64,000 nucleotides of DNA from Winogradskyella sp. MH6. GTDB taxonomy: Bacteria > Bacteroidota > Bacteroidia > Flavobacteriales > Flavobacteriaceae. The stretch lies in the NCBI RefSeq assembly GCF_022810765.1, contig NZ_CP094494.1:1798001-1862000 (forward strand), given 5' to 3'. Each line of letters starts with the position of its first letter. Position 1 is the first letter of the stretch. The position numbers and the translations under genes are program-made. A model generated the notes under the pieces. The model did not search any database and was not told the DNA's origin. It saw only the letters and a program-made list of their open reading frames with translations. Shown one piece after another: positions 1 through 7,054 of the stretch.

Positions 1-1
1 C

Positions 2-214
2 TCAATAGAAATGACTATTGAGTCTAAAGACATGGCAAAAGCTACAGTAAACTACTCTACTATTAAAGATGGTGAAAAGGTTTCTGAGGTTATTGTTTTT
101 GAAGGCACTGAGGCAGAAGTGAAAAAAGAATTAGAAGCTTTTGAAGCTACTGTTAAAAGTGAAGCTAAAAACGTCGAAAAAATTATCGAAGAGGTAAATA
201 TTACTAAGGAATAA
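2..214 (+). CDS. Small acidic hypothetical protein, possibly the C-terminal part of a longer gene
   Basis: I do not recognise this protein. The frame is open to the left window edge (codons before the first ATG at position 11 are not stops), so it may be either a 67-residue protein starting at 11 or the tail of a longer one. The visible part is Lys/Glu rich, with a predicted strand region (KATVNYSTIKDGEKVSEVIV) followed by a helix built from repeated EAEVKKELEAFEATVK-like heptads. There is no signal peptide or membrane segment. A strong terminator hairpin follows 20 bases after the stop, so this is the last gene of its transcript. Confidence 0.55.
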   Translation, partial: SIEMTIESKDMAKATVNYSTIKDGEKVSEVIVFEGTEAEVKKELEAFEATVKSEAKNVEKIIEEVNITKE

Positions 215-234
215 TTTTTTAATAACTAGTTATT

Positions 235-266
235 AAAACCACGCTAAACAGCGTGGTTTTTTTATT
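235..266 (+). terminator. Rho-independent terminator
   Basis: Perfect 11-bp stem AAAACCACGCT (235-245) with AGCGTGGTTTT (250-260), four-base loop, then a T-rich run. It closes the transcript of the small gene at the left edge and separates it from the APP1-like gene. Confidence 0.9.
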
Positions 267-287
267 TTTACGTACTAAGATTAATAG

Positions 288-1286
288 ATGTTTAAAAAAG
301 ATCCACTTCAAATCATTGCATTTCAGGGTTATGGTACAGATACCCATTTTTATGCACGTGGCAGAGCTTTAGAAGACGAATCTATTGATCTCGAAAATCA
401 AAATACTTGGCATCTTATTATCAATACTTGGAAACGTTTTGAAACCGATGAAATTAAAAATGTAGGGATTTCTATTAAACTTCCGGAAGGAACAATTCTT
501 AAAGGTAAAACAGATAGAGATGGTTATTATAAAATTGAAGCCAATTTAGCTGAGCTATCAAAACTTGTCAATGACGAAGGTTGGTTGCCTTTTGAATTGT
601 CTTATAACGATGTAAACATTAAAAGAACCATTCAAAATGATAATAGATTTCCGGGTGAAATATTAATACCTTCAGTAGAAGCACAGTTTGGTGTTGCTAG
701 TGATATAGATGATACTATTATTCATACTGGTGTGGTGAGTACTTTAAAGTGGGAAGTCATTTATAATTCGGTATTTAAACATGCTAAAAACAGAATTCCT
801 CTAGAAGGAGCAGCAGACTTTTATCATAAATTACATAGAGGTGTTTCAGGTAAAAATTCTAACCCTATTTTTTATGTTAGTCATAGTCCTTGGAATCTCT
901 ATCGTTATCTAGAGTTGTTTTTAAGACAACACAATTTTCCTAAGGGGCCAATTTTGCTTAGAAACTTCAGTAATCTTCTTAGGAAACAACCGCAAGATCA
1001 AAAACCACAGAAGCAGAAAGAAATTCTTCATCTCTTAAAAACCTATCCTAATTTGCCATTTATACTAATAGGTGATAGTGGCGAGCACGATCCAGAGATC
1101 TATATGGAGATAGCAGAAGAGTTTCCAGATAGAATATTGGCAATATATCTACGCACTGTTAAACACAAAAAGAAAATGCTTCGCGTAAAAAACCTTGTAG
1201 ATAATTATAAAACCACAGAGGTATTATTGGTAGAAAGTAGTGCGCAAGCTATTGAGCATGCCAGAGAATACGGTTTTATAGCCTAG
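288..1286 (+). CDS. APP1-type (DUF2183) phosphatidate phosphatase-like protein
   Basis: The 332-residue protein carries the haloacid-dehalogenase-like catalytic motif DxDxT as D139-I-D141-D142-T143 within GVASDIDDTIIHTG, the hallmark of the APP1 catalytic family. Yeast App1 dephosphorylates phosphatidate; bacterial relatives are largely untested. A later segment (ILIGDSGEHDPEIY, about residue 257) supplies the usual GDSGxxDxE motif of the family. The N-terminal 130 residues look like a beta-rich domain found in the same family. There is no signal peptide, so it is probably cytoplasmic. It stands alone on this strand; its stop shares a CTAG with the stop of the convergent kinase gene (4-base overlap). 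Substrate in this organism is inferred only. Confidence 0.85.
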   Translation: MFKKDPLQIIAFQGYGTDTHFYARGRALEDESIDLENQNTWHLIINTWKRFETDEIKNVGISIKLPEGTILKGKTDRDGYYKIEANLAELSKLVNDEGWLPFELSYNDVNIKRTIQNDNRFPGEILIPSVEAQFGVASDIDDTIIHTGVVSTLKWEVIYNSVFKHAKNRIPLEGAADFYHKLHRGVSGKNSNPIFYVSHSPWNLYRYLELFLRQHNFPKGPILLRNFSNLLRKQPQDQKPQKQKEILHLLKTYPNLPFILIGDSGEHDPEIYMEIAEEFPDRILAIYLRTVKHKKKMLRVKNLVDNYKTTEVLLVESSAQAIEHAREYGFIA

Positions 1287-1897
1287 AATAAACCGTTTAT
1301 TTCTGCGTCAATTTTGTTGATGATACCACCCAAATCTTCAGGATTGGCAACAAAGTCTAAATTGTCAACGTCAATGATTAGTAAATTGCCTTTGTCATAC
1401 TTAGTGATCCAAGCTTCGTAACGTTCGTTAAGACGACTTAAATAGTCAATACTTATAGTGTTCTCATAATCACGTCCACGCTTATGGATTTGAGCTACTA
1501 AATTAGGAATAGAACTTCTTAGGTAAATTAGCAAGTCTGGTCCTTTCACAAAAGATTCCATCAATTCAAACAACGATGAATAATTTTCAAAATCACGATT
1601 GGTCATTAAGCCCATGGCGTGCAAGTTAGGTGCGAAAATATGGGCATCTTCATAGATGGTTCTGTCCTGTATAATGTCTTTACCACTAGTTTGAATTTGG
1701 CTAATTTGACGAAATCTACTATTGAGAAAATATACTTGTAAATTGAAACTCCAACGTTCCATTTGATTGTAAAAATCATCTAAGTAAGGATTGTCTACAA
1801 CGTCTTCTAATTGCGCTTCCCATTTGTAATGTTTAGCTAACATTTTAGTCAACGTCGTCTTTCCTGCTCCTATGTTTCCAGCAATTGCAAAATGCAT
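1283..1897 (-). CDS. Deoxynucleoside kinase (dNK/dGK-dAK family)
   Basis: A 204-residue P-loop kinase that phosphorylates deoxynucleosides for salvage of dNTP precursors. Seen: Walker A GNIGAGKTT at residues 7-15, the DRTIYED motif at about residue 77 (equivalent of the DRS/ERS catalytic motif), and an arginine-bearing lid RGRDYE at about residue 140. Length and order match the bacterial deoxyadenosine/deoxyguanosine kinase family. It follows the secreted-protein gene on the same strand by only 3 bases, so the two are probably co-transcribed although no functional link is evident. The specific nucleoside cannot be read from the sequence. Confidence 0.9.
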   Translation of the reverse strand: MHFAIAGNIGAGKTTLTKMLAKHYKWEAQLEDVVDNPYLDDFYNQMERWSFNLQVYFLNSRFRQISQIQTSGKDIIQDRTIYEDAHIFAPNLHAMGLMTNRDFENYSSLFELMESFVKGPDLLIYLRSSIPNLVAQIHKRGRDYENTISIDYLSRLNERYEAWITKYDKGNLLIIDVDNLDFVANPEDLGGIINKIDAEINGLF

Positions 1898-1900
1898 AAT

Positions 1901-2683
1901 TTATTGTAGTTTAAGTTGGTATTGACGTAGAATTTCGTCGTGGTAAATATACAAGGTTTCGTTGGTTACCAAAAACTGACTTATTAACAAATTTGGGTGT
2001 TCTATGGGTTGTATTTCATCACTGTTTTTAGATAGTAAAAAGAGATTGTTTTCTTTTCTTAAAACCAGTTGCGCCTTACTAAATGCCATGTTTTCATAAC
2101 CTTTGTTAGGGTATTTAGCAATTAAACTTCCGAAATAATTATAGATATACAGATACTTTTCGGTAAGCATATAGCAATTGTTATAATCGCTCTTTAAATC
2201 TAAAACTTCAGATTGTACAGGTACTGTTTTTTGCTTTATTTTATTGGTCTTGTAATCGTATAATTCTAATTGCTGTAAATCCTGATTAAATATCCAAAGC
2301 GTATTGTCATAACCTGTAGATACAAAACTTACGTTTTTATAATTTTGAAGCGTATTGAAGTCTACTTTAAAAACTTCAGCTAAACGATTATCTAAAATAA
2401 CGACAGTATTAAAATCTTTATAAAAAAGATTGATTTTTAATGGGTTGAATGTGTTTGCAGTTGTGATTTCACCAAGTTGAAAGTTGGCATACGTAATGGT
2501 AGTGTCTTTAGTTTTTTTGTTAAACGTATTATCATCTGTAGCGTAATATAACGTACCAAAAGTATCTATACCATAGACAGATTTTGCCTTTATTTTGGTA
2601 GAATCATTTAACTGCATTTGCACTTTGTTTTGGGCAAAAACAGAAACACTCAAAAGAAAAAAGAAATAAGCTATACGTTTCAT
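1901..2683 (-). CDS. Secreted beta-propeller-like hypothetical protein
   Basis: The 260-residue product starts with a typical signal peptide (MKRIAYFFFLLSVSVFAQ, cleavage after Ala-Gln likely) and is therefore exported to the periplasm or surface. The rest is made of short repeated strand-rich units with LYDYK, LYIYN and LYIYHDE elements about 40 residues apart, reminiscent of a six-bladed beta propeller. No catalytic motif is seen. Conserved proteins of this kind sit beside deoxynucleoside kinase genes in flavobacteria, as here (3-base gap), but a function is not known. The fold assignment is an inference from the repeat pattern. Confidence 0.7.
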   Translation of the reverse strand: MKRIAYFFFLLSVSVFAQNKVQMQLNDSTKIKAKSVYGIDTFGTLYYATDDNTFNKKTKDTTITYANFQLGEITTANTFNPLKINLFYKDFNTVVILDNRLAEVFKVDFNTLQNYKNVSFVSTGYDNTLWIFNQDLQQLELYDYKTNKIKQKTVPVQSEVLDLKSDYNNCYMLTEKYLYIYNYFGSLIAKYPNKGYENMAFSKAQLVLRKENNLFLLSKNSDEIQPIEHPNLLISQFLVTNETLYIYHDEILRQYQLKLQ

Positions 2684-2721
2684 ACAAGACAGAAAAATAC
2701 AAAAATTGCACCAATGATTGT

Positions 2722-2746
2722 GTCATTCTGAACTTGTTTCAGAATT
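2722..2746. repeat. Dispersed palindromic repeat (GTCATyCTGAACTTG type)
   Basis: Hairpin ATTCTGAA (2725-2732) with TTCAGAAT (2738-2745), preceded by GTC. It is a copy of the same element found at 56749, 57643 and 59398, lying between two convergently oriented gene ends and starts. Confidence 0.7.
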
Positions 2747-2798
2747 TTTTCAAAATTAAAAAGAAACATTATGTTTAATACAAAAACAGTACAAGGCT

Positions 2799-3482
2799 TT
2801 AATCCGTGAGCTTGTATCCAAACCCACGAACATTTATAATTTGTATGCTCTCGTCTTTTTTAAGTTTTTTTCTGAGCTTGGTTATAAAAACATCCATGCT
2901 TCTGGCAGAGAAAAAATCGTCCGTTCCCCAAAGTTTGTTGAGAATTAAAGAACGGTCTAAAACCTGATTTTTATTTTTAATTAAGTGAAACAATAAATGT
3001 GCTTCTCTGTGAGTAAGTTGAATGCCTTCTTCGTTTTCAAAAAAGAGGTGTTGTTTAGGAAAATCAAAAGTGTACTTACCAATCACTAAACTTTCAGATG
3101 TTTTTTGAACTTTGGTACGGTTTAGTAAATTGTGAATGCGTACAATAAGCTCTTCCATACTAAATGGTTTCTTCAAGTAATCATTACCACCAATAGAAAA
3201 TCCTTCAACGACATCTGCTGTTTGTGATTTAGCAGTTAAAAAAATAATAGGAATAGCATCATCAATAGCTCTTATATCCTTTGCTAGAGTAAAGCCGTCT
3301 TTTTTTGGCATCATTACATCGAGAACCAGTATTTCAGGTTGTTCAGACTGATATTTTTCAAATGCTTTTTCACCATCGTTACAAAGTACCACATCAAAAT
3401 CTCTGGTCTCTAAACTTTCTTTTATAATCTGTCCCAATGCGGCTTCATCTTCAGCCAGAAGTAGTTTTATTTTTTCAGCCAT
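2799..3482 (-). CDS. OmpR/PhoB-family response regulator
   Basis: A 227-residue two-domain regulator. The receiver domain (1-120) has the acidic pair E11/D12, phospho-acceptor D55 (VLDVMMP), T83 and K105 (YLKKPF). The C-terminal half is a winged helix (LTHREAHLLFHLIKN ... SMDVFITKLRKKL ... IINVRGFGYKL) of the OmpR class, which binds tandem direct repeats. It overlaps the histidine kinase gene by 8 bases, so the pair is one operon, kinase first. Its probable target is the set of three GTTAAC sites upstream of the kinase gene (see findings). All catalytic residues are intact. Confidence 0.95.
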   Translation of the reverse strand: MAEKIKLLLAEDEAALGQIIKESLETRDFDVVLCNDGEKAFEKYQSEQPEILVLDVMMPKKDGFTLAKDIRAIDDAIPIIFLTAKSQTADVVEGFSIGGNDYLKKPFSMEELIVRIHNLLNRTKVQKTSESLVIGKYTFDFPKQHLFFENEEGIQLTHREAHLLFHLIKNKNQVLDRSLILNKLWGTDDFFSARSMDVFITKLRKKLKKDESIQIINVRGFGYKLTD

Positions 3483-5037
3483 TTGGAAGTGTAATTTTAA
3501 AAGTGGTTAAATCTTTTGCTAAGCTAACATCAATAGTGCCTCCATGTTTTTCAATAATAGATTTGGTGTAATATAAACCAATGCCAAAGCCTTTTACATC
3601 GTGTGTATTGCCTTTTGGTACACGATAAAATTTTTCAAAAATACGTTCTTTGTTGGCTTTAGATAATGTGTTTCCGTTGTCCGAAATTAGAATTTCAAAA
3701 TTTTTTTCCTTCGGAATTAAATCAATAGAAATAATATCGCCTCCGTATTTAACGGCATTGTCTAAAATGTTATTTAAAGCGTTTTCAAAATGAAAACTAT
3801 CTACTTTAATTTCTAAATGTTCAACTTTAAGACTCGTGTTAAATTCTTTTTCAGGATATTGAATTTTATAGCGTCGAGATAAATCATTTAAGAGTGTTAC
3901 AACATCAATCGATTCTTTGTTAAGTTCTAATTTATCACTATCTAAAGTTGCTGTTTCCAACAGTTTTTCAACCATAAGATTCAGTTTTTCTAACTGCTGC
4001 GAAGACATGTTAATATAGTTTTTCGTTTTCTCTTTGTCCTCAATGGCATTAAAGTTATTAATACTTTCTAGAGCTACTCCTATGGTGGCAATAGGTGTTT
4101 TAAACTCGTGTGTAATATTGCTAATAAGGTCGTTTTTTACTTCGGCGAGTTGTTTTTGATGTTTTATAATTTTTAGTAGATAAAAAAGACTGCTTATTAC
4201 AGCCGCTATAAGTAATGTTGAAATAAGAATACCACCAAGGCTTCGTTTTAGAACTAACGCAGTTTCATTGGTAAAACTAATACCTAATGTACTTCCTTTT
4301 GGTAAGAAGGTAGACTTTGAACTTGTTTTCAATCTTTTGGATGTGTACCGAATGGAATCGGTCTTGTTTTCTTTGCCATTATCGAAATGTAAGTCGTAAT
4401 CTAGGAAAAGTTTTTTTCTCAATAATTCTATACCAACCAAACTATCTAGTTCAACTAAATCTAGGCTGTCATTATTAATAGAAACCACAATTTTTGAAGT
4501 TAGCATTTCAATTTGATAGGCATCAGTTAAGGTTTTAGGATTTTTAATACTATCGAATTTACTTTTAAACTGAAAGGCTTGGTTTGTTCCTTTTACTTTT
4601 TTTAGACTGTCAATTTTTAGATTTAACTCTTTAAATTCTATAGGTTTAAGTTTTCTATCAAAGACATCAGACATTGAATCGGCACTAAAACCTCTCATTA
4701 CTGTAATACCTTCAATTGAATTAACATCAATACTATCCATGTTTTTAAAGCCAAAAGAATCTTCATCGATTTGTTTTAAGAGTTTTTGGATATGACCACC
4801 TTCTTTTAATGGATCTTTCTGTTCATCTCCTTCTAAGAAAATTCCAATGGTAGTTCGCTCTGCCAAAGCGGTATAATAATCATCTACAGCTTTATCTAAA
4901 CTTACCTGAACATCATTAATAAGTTGCTGTTTGTTGGATTGATAGTTCTTGTAGTTCCAAAACACTTGTATGCCTATTGTAACCACAATTACAGTTACAA
5001 TGGTATACAAAATCCATTTATATCGTTTATCGTTCAT
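3475..5037 (-). CDS. Sensor histidine kinase
   Basis: A 520-residue inner membrane sensor. Two membrane segments (about 9-27 and 268-290) enclose a periplasmic sensor region of some 240 residues with no recognised domain. The DHp helix carries the phospho-accepting H310 in SNITHEFKTP; the ATPase domain shows an N box (NNILDNAVKYGG, 422-433), G1 (DNG 453-455) and G2 (GFGIGLYY 483-490). It is the partner of the adjacent OmpR-type regulator (8-base overlap). The gene is divergent from two GLPGLI proteins and a large outer membrane protein, which suggests that the pair senses an envelope condition and controls those genes; the signal is unknown. Confidence 0.95.
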   Translation of the reverse strand: MNDKRYKWILYTIVTVIVVTIGIQVFWNYKNYQSNKQQLINDVQVSLDKAVDDYYTALAERTTIGIFLEGDEQKDPLKEGGHIQKLLKQIDEDSFGFKNMDSIDVNSIEGITVMRGFSADSMSDVFDRKLKPIEFKELNLKIDSLKKVKGTNQAFQFKSKFDSIKNPKTLTDAYQIEMLTSKIVVSINNDSLDLVELDSLVGIELLRKKLFLDYDLHFDNGKENKTDSIRYTSKRLKTSSKSTFLPKGSTLGISFTNETALVLKRSLGGILISTLLIAAVISSLFYLLKIIKHQKQLAEVKNDLISNITHEFKTPIATIGVALESINNFNAIEDKEKTKNYINMSSQQLEKLNLMVEKLLETATLDSDKLELNKESIDVVTLLNDLSRRYKIQYPEKEFNTSLKVEHLEIKVDSFHFENALNNILDNAVKYGGDIISIDLIPKEKNFEILISDNGNTLSKANKERIFEKFYRVPKGNTHDVKGFGIGLYYTKSIIEKHGGTIDVSLAKDLTTFKITLPNG

Positions 5038-5077
5038 ACTTCAAAAGTAAATGTAAAAAACTACTTAGCATCAATCG

Positions 5078-5103
5078 GTTAACACACGTTAACACTAGTT
5101 AAC
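5078..5103. promoter_or_regulatory. Three GTTAAC sites at 10-bp spacing, candidate response-regulator box
   Basis: GTTAAC occurs at 5078-5083, 5088-5093 and 5098-5103, exactly one helical turn apart, in the 134-bp divergent region between the histidine kinase and the first GLPGLI gene. OmpR/PhoB-type regulators bind such phased direct repeats. The last copy lies 22 bp upstream of a near-consensus -7 element GATATTTG (5126-5133), the expected place for an activator. Confidence 0.6.
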
Positions 5104-5171
5104 CTAAATACTAAAACTTACTTTAGATATTTGTGTTGTAGAAATTTAGAAATCTTAAAAGAATCAATCAA

Positions 5172-6026
5172 ATGACAACAATTATTAGAGTTTTAGTTTT
5201 GACATTAACAGCTGTATTTACGGCTGTTAATGCTCAAGAATTTCAAGGTGTTGCAACATATAAAACACAAAGACAAGTAGATATTAAGTTAGACAGCACT
5301 AAGATGAATGATGAAATGCAGCAAAAAATGCTGGAAATGATGAAAAAACAATTTCAAAAGACCTTTACCCTTAACTTTAACAAAGAGGAATCTATATACA
5401 AGCAAGAAGAAGAATTAGATAAGCCTAATGTTGGTATGGGAGATGGATTTCAGTTTGTCTCTATTGGTGATGGAGGTGGCTCCGATGTATTGTATAAAAA
5501 TACAAAAGAACAAAGGTATGCTGAACAGGTTGACACTTTTGGAAAAATATTTCTTGTAAAGGATGATATAGAAAAAACAGAATGGGTGTTAGGTTCTGAA
5601 ACTAAATATATTGGGGAATATCAATGCTATAAAGCAACTTATACTAAGATGATTGAAAAACCAAGAGTAGTATATAATAGTAATGATGATGAAAAAATAG
5701 AGGATAAAGAGCCTGAGATGGAAGAACGTATCGTTACAGCTTGGTACACGCCTCAGATTCCTATTAATAATGGTCCTGATAATTATCAAGGACTACCAGG
5801 TTTAATTTTAGAAGTCCATGATGGCAAATTAACTATTGTATGCAGTAAAATTGTGCTTAACCCAAAAGATAAGGTCGAAATTAAGGAACCTGAGAAAGGA
5901 AAAGAAGTTAACCGAGAGAAGTACGAAGAAATTATGGAAAAAAAATCCAAGGAGATGATGGAGAGATTCAGGCCAAGAAAAGGAAGAGACAACGGCGAAA
6001 CCATCGAGATACGTATAGGCGGTTAA
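5172..6026 (+). CDS. GLPGLI family secreted protein (first copy)
   Basis: 284 residues with a signal peptide (MTTIIRVLVLTLTAVFTAVNAQ). The family signature GLPGLILEV occurs near residue 206, preceded by the typical WYTPQIPINNGPDNYQ segment, which defines the Bacteroidota-specific GLPGLI family of exported proteins of unknown function. The mature protein is highly charged, with a Lys/Glu-rich C-terminal tail. It is the first gene of a rightward group, followed by a paralogue and an outer membrane barrel protein, and lies opposite the two-component system whose candidate binding sites precede it. A role in envelope homeostasis or metal handling has been proposed for such clusters but nothing in the sequence decides it. 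Confidence 0.9.
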   Translation: MTTIIRVLVLTLTAVFTAVNAQEFQGVATYKTQRQVDIKLDSTKMNDEMQQKMLEMMKKQFQKTFTLNFNKEESIYKQEEELDKPNVGMGDGFQFVSIGDGGGSDVLYKNTKEQRYAEQVDTFGKIFLVKDDIEKTEWVLGSETKYIGEYQCYKATYTKMIEKPRVVYNSNDDEKIEDKEPEMEERIVTAWYTPQIPINNGPDNYQGLPGLILEVHDGKLTIVCSKIVLNPKDKVEIKEPEKGKEVNREKYEEIMEKKSKEMMERFRPRKGRDNGETIEIRIGG

Positions 6027-6030
6027 ATCA

Positions 6031-6061
6031 TTAACATAAGTTTAACGCAATTAAATTTAAC
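6031..6061. promoter_or_regulatory. Degenerate TTAAC repeats before second GLPGLI gene
   Basis: TTAAC occurs at 6031-6035, 6042-6046 and 6057-6061. The first two are 11 bp apart, resembling the GTTAAC array at 5078. The group is about 47 bp upstream of a perfect -7 element TACATTTG at 6108-6115. Confidence 0.35.
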
Positions 6062-6107
6062 AAATAGCATCTAAAGAGGTCTAAGTAACTGCTTAGAACA
6101 ATAAATT

Positions 6108-6115
6108 TACATTTG
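6108..6115 (+). promoter_or_regulatory. Bacteroidota -7 promoter element (second GLPGLI gene)
   Basis: TACATTTG matches TAnnTTTG exactly and lies 23 bases before the start codon. No clear TTTG is seen at the -33 position, which would fit an activator-dependent promoter. Confidence 0.45.
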
Positions 6116-6138
6116 TTAATCAAGATTAAACTTATAAA

Positions 6139-7035
6139 ATGAAAAATTCACTTCAAATTTTTGCATCTCTAGTTTTACTATGTTTTTGCACAATTTCATT
6201 TGCTCAAAAAGACTTTCAGGGAAAAGCATATTACATGTCTAAGACCACAATGGATTTAGATCAATGGGGAGGAAGAGAAATGACTCCTGAACAAAAAAAG
6301 CGTATCGAAGAGCGCATGAAAAGCTTTTTGGAAAAAGAATATATCTTAACCTTTAATAAAGAAGAATCTATATACAAGGAAGACGAAAAATTAGAAGCTC
6401 CGGGTTCAGGTGGGCGTTTTGGAGGGTTTGCAAGTAGTTTTACTGGAGGGCCAAAATATAAAAACGTAAAATCTAAGGAGTTGCTACAAGATCAGGAGTT
6501 CTTTGGAAAGCAGTTTTTAATTAAAGACGAGTTAAAGTCTTTAGAGTGGAAAATGGGAACTGAAACCAAGCAAATAGGTCAGTATACATGCTTTAAAGCA
6601 ACAGCTACAAAAACTGTTGATGAGTTTGACTGGAGAAGCATGAGACGTCGAGGAGATACAGACGAAGACAAGAAAGAAGCTGAAAAGAAAAACGACTCTT
6701 TAAAAAAGGATAACGACCCAATGAATGAGATTGAAGTACCAAAAACTATTGAGGTAGTTGCATGGTATACTCCACAAGTGCCAATCAATCAAGGGCCAGA
6801 CGATTATTGGGGTTTGCCAGGTTTAATCTTAGAAATTAATGCAGATAGAACGACCATTCTATGTACTAAGATAGTTATGAATCCTGAAGAAAAAGAAGAG
6901 ATAGAAAAACCAAAAAAAGGTGATGAGGTAACCAAAGCAGAGTATAACGAAATCATCACTAAGAAAATGCAGGAAATGCGAGAGATGTACGGAGGACGAA
7001 GAGGTGATCGTCCAGGAGGAGGAAGAAGACACTAA
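6139..7035 (+). CDS. GLPGLI family secreted protein (second copy)
   Basis: 298 residues, signal peptide MKNSLQIFASLVLLCFCTISFAQ, and the family signature GLPGLILEI after WYTPQVPINQGPDDYW. It is a diverged paralogue of the preceding gene, sharing the LTFNKEESIYKxxEKLxxP block in the first third and the same charged C-terminal tail, here ending in a Gly/Arg/His-rich stretch (GGRRGDRPGGGRRH). A run of acidic and basic residues (about 170-195) is inserted before the signature. The tandem arrangement indicates a local duplication. It may have its own promoter (6108) in addition to read-through from the first copy. It lies 19 bases before the outer membrane barrel gene. Confidence 0.9.
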   Translation: MKNSLQIFASLVLLCFCTISFAQKDFQGKAYYMSKTTMDLDQWGGREMTPEQKKRIEERMKSFLEKEYILTFNKEESIYKEDEKLEAPGSGGRFGGFASSFTGGPKYKNVKSKELLQDQEFFGKQFLIKDELKSLEWKMGTETKQIGQYTCFKATATKTVDEFDWRSMRRRGDTDEDKKEAEKKNDSLKKDNDPMNEIEVPKTIEVVAWYTPQVPINQGPDDYWGLPGLILEINADRTTILCTKIVMNPEEKEEIEKPKKGDEVTKAEYNEIITKKMQEMREMYGGRRGDRPGGGRRH

Positions 7036-7054
7036 AATCTAACACAATCAACTT

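Noticed and set aside
1..22. Perfect 8-bp inverted repeat CTCAATAG/CTATTGAG at the left edge
   Set aside because: It lies inside an open reading frame, has no T-run and no partner; probably chance.
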